From Omphiscola glabra (Eukaryota > Mollusca > Gastropoda > Lymnaeidae), in the NCBI GenBank assembly GCA_964017045.1, contig OZ024809.1:7091012-7155011 (forward strand): a stretch of 64,000 nucleotides of DNA. Direction: 5' to 3'. Positions 53,501 to 62,500 of this stretch are shown here, in pieces (within the stretch, counting starts at the first letter, position 1; the number at the start of each line of letters is the position of its first letter). The position numbers and the translations under genes are program-made. The notes under the pieces were generated by a model. The model was given only the letters and a program-made list of their open reading frames with translations, did not search any database and was not told the origin of the DNA.

Positions 53501-56500
53501 AATGTGAGAATGAAATTATGCAAAGAAAATATAAATTGAAAAGGTTGCTTATACTGTAGATCAGTGGTTACTAATATTTTTGGCTCGCGGGGCCAATTTT
53601 TAGAATCAATTTCTATGGGGGAGCCACTTAGACCTACAGTATGTCTTACAAGTTAATAATGTTTAGGAGTTTCTTGGTGTGGCTGCGGAGCCCCGAGAAA
53701 TGCATGCGGAGCCCTAAAAGCTCAGCAGAGCACCGGTTGAGAACCACTAATAATTCAGTTACCTTCTAGCTATCAGTTAAACCAATTTTTTAACTAGCTT
53801 TCTAAACTTGGGGCTGCACGTAGCTACTTTTGGGGCTGCACGTAGCTACTTTTGGGGCTGCACGTAGCTACTTTTGGGGCTGCACGTAGCTACTTTTGGG
53901 GCTGCACGTAGCTACTTTTGGGGCTGCATGTAGCTACTTTTGGGGCTGCACGTAGCTACTTTTGGGGCTGCACGTAGTTACTTTTGGGGGTGCACGTAGC
54001 TACTTTTGGGGCTGCGCGTAGCTACTTTTGGGGCTGCGCGTAGCTACTTTTTGGGGCTGCACGTAGCTACTTTTGGGGCTGCGCGTAGCTACTTTTGGGG
54101 CTGCATGTAGCTACTTTTGGGGCTGCATGTAGCTACTTTTGGGGCTGCACGTAGCTACTTTTGGGGCTGCACGTAGCTACTTTTGGGGCTGCATGTAGCT
54201 ACTTTTGGGGCTGCACGTAGCTACTTTTGGGGCTGCATGTAGCTACTTTTGGGCTGCACGTAGCTACTTTTGGGGCTGCATGTAGCTACTTTTGGGCTGC
54301 ACGTAGCTACTTTTGGGGCTGCATGTAGCTACTTTTGGAGCTGCACGTAGCTACTTTTGGGGCTGCACGTAGCTACTTTTGGGGCTGCATGTAGCTACTT
54401 TTGGGGCTGCACGTAGCTACTTTTGGGGCTGCATGTAGCTACTTTTGGGGCTGCACGTAACTTCTTTTGGGGCTGCACGTAGCTACTTTTGGGGCTGCAT
54501 GTAGCTACTTTTGGGGCTGCACGTAGCTACTTTTGGGGCTGCACGTAGCTACTTTTGGGGCTGCACGTAGCTACTTTTGGGGCTGCATGTAGCTACTTTT
54601 GGGGCTGCACGTAGCTACTTTTGGGGCTGCATGTAGCTACTTTTGGGGCTGCATGTAGCTACTTTTGGGGCTGCATGTAGCTACTTTTGGGGCTGCATGT
54701 AGCTACTTTTGGGGCTGCATGTAGCTACTTTTGGGGCTGCATGTAGCTACTTTTGGGGCTGCATGTAGCTACTTTTGGGGCTGCATGTAGCTACTTTTGG
54801 GGCTGCATGATGAGAAACACCTCATCTAGAAAATTTCAGGACGAGTAATTATGATTTTTCTCTAACTTACATTGCAGACCAAGCAAATGGCATCCGGTAA
54901 TGTCCAATATGGGTACAAAACTGTCTCATTTGTCGGTACACCTTGCTGGCCATCTTACTGTCACTGCCCTTCAGATAGGGATCCAGGCACTGGTTGATGG
55001 GCCCTTGGAGGACTTTTTCTATACGGGCAACCAGGTATATGTCCTGATGTCTCCGTACAATGGAGAAGATTCCCTGGAGTTTATTCAAGCAAATGTTATG
55101 ATCAGCCACCATGTTGTAATATCATTTGAAAGAAAGACTATCTTAAGGGTTGCTACATTACTTTCCTATTGAACATAGACTATCTTCAGGGTTGCTACAT
55201 TACTTTCCTATTGAACATAGACTATCTTCAGGGTTGCTACATTACTTTCCTATTGAACATAGACTATCTTAAGGGTTGCTACTACATTACTTTCCTATTG
55301 AACATAGACTATCTTAAGGGTTGCTACATTACTTTCCTATTGAACATAGACTATCTTCAAGGTTGCTACATTAATTTCCTATTGAACATAGACTATCTTC
55401 AGGGTTGCTACATTACTTTCCTATTGAACATAGACTATCCTATCTTCAAGGTTGCTACATTACTTTCCTATTGAACATAGTAGCTTACTACATACAAACA
55501 ATCCTGGCATCAACTTTAGCAAGCAGGTGGCCCATTATAAAAATGGAATTAATATAAAAAGTAAGTTTGTGTTTTTATCACTTGCAAAAACGGACAGAGT
55601 TAGGATTTTTACTGCATCCAAGGACACCCAGAGCTACTAATAAGGAATAATCAGAATATATTTTGTACATATATTTTACCAACTTATTCTCTAAAATGTT
55701 TCATTTAAGGCACAGGAGTGAGATAGTTTGCACCAAATGCTTATCAACTTAATTGTGAATGCCTGCCACTTGCGATGTGGAAGAGGCTGAAATGTTAAAA
55801 TACGAGATAACTCCATCAGACTCCTGGACCACCCTGGGCCTGGACCACCCTGGGCAAAGATTTGAAGACACAAGCTAATGAGCACCTGTCTGTTGGACTG
55901 TGCCACCCAGTCAGGCCTGAGACCGTTCTGGTCAGGTGATGTTGGCTCTTTGCCGTTGACGGCATGCAGCCTGTCCGGTGCTGCAAACAATTCTGGTGGG
56001 ATCATGGCCCGGATCTCTGGACTGTTGGGGTCCAAATGGAAATCCTCTGACACTTTTCTGCCCTCTCTAGCATCGTACACAGAAAAAGTCAAGAAAAATG
56101 GCTCAGGCTGTGAAAAGAAAAGATAGTTTGTGGCATGATACATGAATTTATATTCATTGAATTGTAACAAGAAGTTTTGTCACTGCCTTTTCTAGGGCAA
56201 CGGATATTCTCTGTCAGAACTCTATATTTTATAACCCCAAAGATGCACTAGTGTATTAGTTCCCAACTTTCCTAATGCTGTGACCCTTTGATACAGTTCC
56301 TCATGTTGTGGTGACCCCACCCATACAATTACTTTCATTGCTTCTTCATAAATATGTTTTCCGATGGTCTTTAGCGACCTTTGTGTAAGGGTCGTACAAT
56401 CCCTAAAGGGGTTGCGACCCACAGGATGATAACCACTGCACTAGTGGTTAGCAGTAGAAGTCTAGAAAACTAACACTTTAGGTGGAAGGATAAATCTTGA

Positions 56501-59500
56501 TACCAACTAACCAGGACTACAATAGAAACAAGATCAGCCAGGGCTGAAAAAAATTAATTTTTAAAAATTTAACAAAGTAATGTTAAGAAATTTCTTTTAG
56601 ATTATTACTGAATACAAGCTACAGTTATAGAAAAACCAAATATTTTAATTTTTAAATTTATTTTTAAATAAAATATCTTAGACAAATAAAATTTTAACCA
56701 AAATTAAAAAGATTTTTTTTTAGAAAAGAAATCTCATTTACATTGCATTTTTTGTTTCCCTTTCCTTCGTCTGCCAAGTTTAACTGTAAATTGAACTTAA
56801 GTTCTTCCAAACGTATCAAGAATCTGTCTGTGTATTGCTTGGGGAAAACATCAATCTCTTTGTCTTCTTCATCTGCTATGTCCTCATCAAAGACATTTCT
56901 CTGTGATAAATCATGGATAATAGAAGCATTGAAATGATGATAATTTTGAACAAGGTGTCATCAAGATAATGATAAATTTAAGAGAAGTTGTTGTTTTGTT
57001 GTTGTTGTTGTGTATATTAAATTTAGTAGAACTAACCTTTGTCTTAGACAATTGATTTAATATTAAAATGGACTAATAGCTTCAAATAGGATTCAGTAAT
57101 TAATTTTCATTTTAAAGTTACAATTAATAATTATAAATCTTCAATACCAAAGTTTAACCATTTAACTCTCCCTCCCTACAAGCCCAATTAAAAAATTAAC
57201 AAAAAATAATATAAACTATAATAGTCCAATCCATTTTTTAACATTGATATAAACACAAATAAAAATAAATGTAAGTAGCCGAGAGGTAAAAAGAGAAAGT
57301 AACAAGGAAGACAGAGAAAAAGATGGGAAGATAACATCAAAGAATGGACGGGACTACAACTAGGCGATGCTATGCATAGGGCAGGAGAACGAGAGGAATG
57401 GAGAAGAATAGTTTTTATGTCATCTGCGGCGCCCCAACGGTCGAAAGACTACGGGACATGATGATGATGATGATGAACAAGGAAAGTAAAGAAACTAGCA
57501 CCTTACCCTCATGTCAGGATAAATTCCAAACAAATTTTGCCTCGCCTCCTGCCTCAACTTAGCCAGGGATGAATCGGTTTCTCTGCAGTACTGAAAATGG
57601 CATAATGAGGTCAAAGGTCAAATAAACCTATTTATTGATGAGAATGCAAGACCAAACTAAAGTAACAGAGTGGTCATGTAACTGGAATACTGAGTGGTGT
57701 CATGCTGGAAAAATAATAAGGTTTACTTTAAAAGGAGCACACAAAAAATAACTAAAGAAGTTGCAGTAGCTGCTGCATTGACATAATGAGTTTAAAAAAA
57801 AATAAAGACATAAATAAATTTAATGGTCATTTCTTTTTTATTAAAATGTTCATACGTATATATGGAATACGATTAATGCTTTTAAGTCCTCAATCTTTAG
57901 TATAACATTATTCAACCTTAAGTCCGACCCCCCCCCCCCCCAACCCTTTAATTTGTGTGTTTGTAAACTGTATTCACATGCAGCTGACGGGCAATAAGGT
58001 CTGCTGAAAGCATATTCATCAATTTCAGAGCACAAAAAAAGAAATATTAGTTCAGCTGATTCTGTCTGAAAGTTAATTTTAAAAAAAAACAACTAATTTA
58101 CAAAAATTGGAACTCACCAAATTTATTTTAAAAGATGCTGGGTTTTAATAAATTGTACAATTAAAGAGTGTGCACACAATAAAAGTGTGAGTTACACAGA
58201 AAATTATTAGGATTCCATAGAAAACCATGCAGAGAATTATAATTATGTTTTGAAACCGAAAACCGGTTGTTGATTTTCACAAACTCATCACAGAATTTTT
58301 GTTGTCATGACTAAACAGAATCTAGAGCTTTTATTCTTTCAATGAACACAATAATAATGAACACAAGAATAAGCTAACAGTAAATGTGAACAATAGTTAC
58401 TGTCATCACGTGTCAAACGATACGGTGCTGTTTAACACAGGTACTATTTAATGGGGTTAGCCGAAATTGTGTAAAGTCACTTCCAAAAATAGATGACCAG
58501 GCTTTACATGAAATCTGAGACTAAAAGAAGATTATGCAAAATCATCTCTAAAAACCTTTAGGGCAAGAAATCTGTTTAATGTTTACCATTGGATTTGAAT
58601 ATTACAATCCAGATGGATCTGTTTAATATTTACCATTGGATTTGAATATTACAATCCAGATGGATCTGTTTAATATTTACCATTGGATTTGAATATTACA
58701 ATCCAGGTGGATCTGTTTAATGTTTACCATTGGATTTGAATATTACAATCCAGATGGATCTGTTTAATGTTTACCATTGGATTTGAATATTACAATCCAG
58801 ATGGATCTGTTTAATGTTTACCATTGGATTTGAATATTACAATCCAGATGGATCTGTTTAATGTTTACCATTGGATTTGAATATTACAATCCAGATGGAT
58901 CTGTTTAATGTTTACCATTGGATTTGAATATTACAATCCAGATGGATCTGTTTAATATTTACCATTGGATTTGAATATTACAATCCAGATGGATCTGTTT
59001 AATGTTTACCATTGGATTTGAATATTACAATCCACATGGATCAAGCTGATTTAGCTATTGCAAGAAATGTACACTGTGATAGTAAAACATATTAATATTG
59101 TTAAATGGGAAACTGATTATGAGGGAAATAATCTTGATTGCTAAATTATTAAATGATAAATAGATTCATTGTCAAAACATGCTCAAAGATCCACCCTTTT
59201 CAGTCAGATGGCTAAACAAAATATTTTTGCATGTTAATTTCAAGTCCGAAGCAACTCTGAAAATAAAATTTGCACACACACCTGTAAGAACATGTTATGT
59301 TTATGTTAATAGAGGACATAAAATGCAGAGTCCCTTCAGTGGTTTAAATTCAATTCATCAACACGTGAGGATTTATTGCCTGTTTTGTTAGGTAGATGCA
59401 GTTAAGAAGAATCAGGCAGTTGGTTGCATTCTGCAGATTTTTCTAGTTATTTTTTTCTCTTGGTGGTAAAAATAGGCACAACACTGAGAAACATTGGTTC

Positions 59501-62500
59501 AAAACAAAGTTAGGGCAGGTCACTCAACGTTCCACTAGTATTACATGTTATTTACCCCTGCCTTCTTCCTCCTAATTACTTTAGGAACTCCGACTGGCTC
59601 TTTAAACTCATTTAAACCTTCTGTAGCGTTGCTACCATCAACTTTGGTTACCTCTATACATGGGGATGGTAGCTCAGGGGGTGATACACCGGGAGCACGA
59701 AGCGCAGAGGAGGGAGGGGCATTGGGTGGGGGAGGGGGAGGTGGCCTGCGTGATGGGGTGGTTGGCTCTATGATAACGTCGCTGAGGGATTCTATGGAGT
59801 CAGTACTGATATCCAAAGATACTTCCTGAAAGTAATGTCATGAGAGAAGCAAAATTGGCAAGACGTTAAAGTAGCAGTTGCATTGACTTAAGATTGAAGC
59901 GTTGAGGAAATAATTCTTAGAGAGAAACCAAGGATAATGACATTGAAGTATTGACTAAAAAAAAAAGTTCCTCCATTATACCTTTAAGGGAAAGAGGAGA
60001 GATTTTGGAATTGTGACAAGCATTTAAAATAGAATTACAAAATTTAAAAACAATATAAAATAAAAAATATAAAAATTACAAATTTTTTATTGGTGTTTTT
60101 ATTCATGCGATAAATATGGATATCTTTTCATTTTCTTTTAAAACGCTCTCATACCCAATGGTTAAATGCAATGTTCATTTATGGACAGACCTCTACACGC
60201 ATAAAGAAATGAACTACATTTTGTCTCCTCTGTCCCCACACACACAAAACATCAATGATGAAATGAAGATGGGAATTACATCCACGGAGAAGGCACTGAC
60301 GAACAGTGCAACAAAACCAAAGGTAACACAACAAAATACTGACATCACTTACAACGCGTGAGGCATACAACACTGACCTTCACAACTGGGTGGTTGATAC
60401 TGCTTTCTTTATAGTTCTCTGGTGTTCCAGCTGAAGCATTCTCCTCTGAAGTGGAAAATATAATAGATATATATAAATTTTACAAGCATCTTTCTTTACA
60501 AAACCAAACAGACTGGCAGCACTTACATGAAAAGCAGGTGCAAACAAGATGACTTTTCATTGAAAACGTAGAATGATTTTATGCTCAAAAATTAGCAATG
60601 AAGTTGCTATAATTATGTGTAAACGATGGTGCTGATGAATGGACAAATGTTAGAAGATGTTTGTTAATGCCTTCAATTAAAGTGGCTGCAGCAAAAAAGG
60701 ATTTCATTACAGTTTAGAAACATGATTTACAAAATGCTGGCCTGGGATCAAAGTGTCGAAAGCCTGGGATCAAAGTGTCTAAAGCCTGGGATCAAAATGT
60801 CGAAAGCCTGGGATTAAAGTTTCTAAAGCCTGGGATCAATGTGTCTAAAGCCTGGGATCAAAGTGTCTAAAGCCTGGGATCAAAGTGTCTAAAGCCTGGG
60901 ATAAAAGCATCTAAAGCCTGGGATCAAAGTGTCTAAAGCCTGGGATCAAAGTGTCTAAAGCCTGGGATCAAAGTGTCTAAAGCCTGGGATCAAAGTGTCT
61001 AAAGCCTGGGATCAAAGTGTCTAAAGCCTGGGATAAAAGTGTCTAAAGCCTGGGATAAAGTGCCTAAAGCCTGGGATCAAAGTGTCTAAAGCCTGGGATC
61101 AAAGTGTCTAAAGCCTGGGATCAAAGTAACAAGTCTAACAAGAAAATAATGTGGAGTAAAAAAAATAAATAAAAAGAAGCAGGTCACCAACAGTGGTACA
61201 GTTATGTAACTTGACATTAATACAACTCTAAACATTTCTTATATTAATTTATTTTTTAAAAATGTGTAGAAAAAAACAACTGAAGACATATTCCTTAAGA
61301 AATACTAATGCAAAGAAAATATTTTTTTAAACGTTAACCATTTGAACCCGCTTTATTGGTCTCTGCATTAAAAATCCAGGGCATGGGTATTTTAGGTCCA
61401 GGAGCCCAGGTATTTTAGGCCCAGGAGCCCAGGGCATGGGAATTTAGGCCCAGGAGATGGGTATTTTAGGCCCAGGAGCCCAGGACATAAGTATTTTAGG
61501 CCCAGGGCATGGGTATTTTAGGCCCAGGAGCCCAGGGCATGGGTATTTTAGTCTCAGGAGCCCAGGGCATGGGTATTTTAGGCCCAGGAGCCCAGGGCAT
61601 GGGTATTTTAGGCCCAGGAGCACAGGTCATGGGTATTTTAGTCTCAGGAGCCCAGGGCATGGGTATTTTAGTCTCAGGAGCCCAGGGCATGGGTATTTTA
61701 GGCCCAGAAGCCCAGGACATGGGTATTTTAGGTCCAGGAGCCCAAGGCATGGGTATTTTAGTCCCAGGATCCAAGGGTTAATTATAATCTTTCATATAGA
61801 CATGAACTCAAATGAAAGTGCTAACATGCTATTTGTTCCCCCAAAGAGACAATTTAAAGAATGCAGACAATTTTACGTCAGTTTTCCTTCAAAGACTGAA
61901 CAAGTTTGCTCTTAATCTTAATCAGGGTTCAATTAAAATCATGGCATCTACTCATTCATCTGTTTGCCGTTAGTATAAGGTGACCATTTTGTTTTTACAA
62001 CTCCAAAAGCAGGACATTTTAAAATTTCAAATTTAAAACCAGTTGTGGCATTAATTTATGCATGTATATCAGATGTACTGGATATTTTGAAAAAATTAAA
62101 GTTACTAAATTTTAACAAATTTTTTTTTATAGTTTAAAACTCGGTACTGACTTTAACTCACAACAAACGAGGACAAGGTCTAAAAACCAGGGATGTCCCT
62201 GGTTAAGAGCAGTACAAATGGTCAACTGATGTTAACGATTTTGAGGATTCTTTGTGAGACTTACCTTTGATGCTTTCTCTTGAAGCTTGGGAAGCAGTGT
62301 CAGCTGAATTAATAACTTTGTTTAATGTTGTTATCCAATCATGGGCCTCTGCTTCATTCTCTGCTGCCAGCAAACATGGCTGACGGTTGGTCATTTTGAT
62401 CTCAAAACAAAACTTTCCTTTCTTGGGGTTCTGGAGGATGAAAAAAAAAGATCATTGAAAAAAACACATTTACGTATAGATTTTAATCACATAATAAATG

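Noticed and set aside
61457..61915. Collagen-like [10 protein letters not shown] frames
   Set aside because: 30-bp intronic array; glycine spacing comes from the unit, not from a collagen Gly-X-Y pattern.
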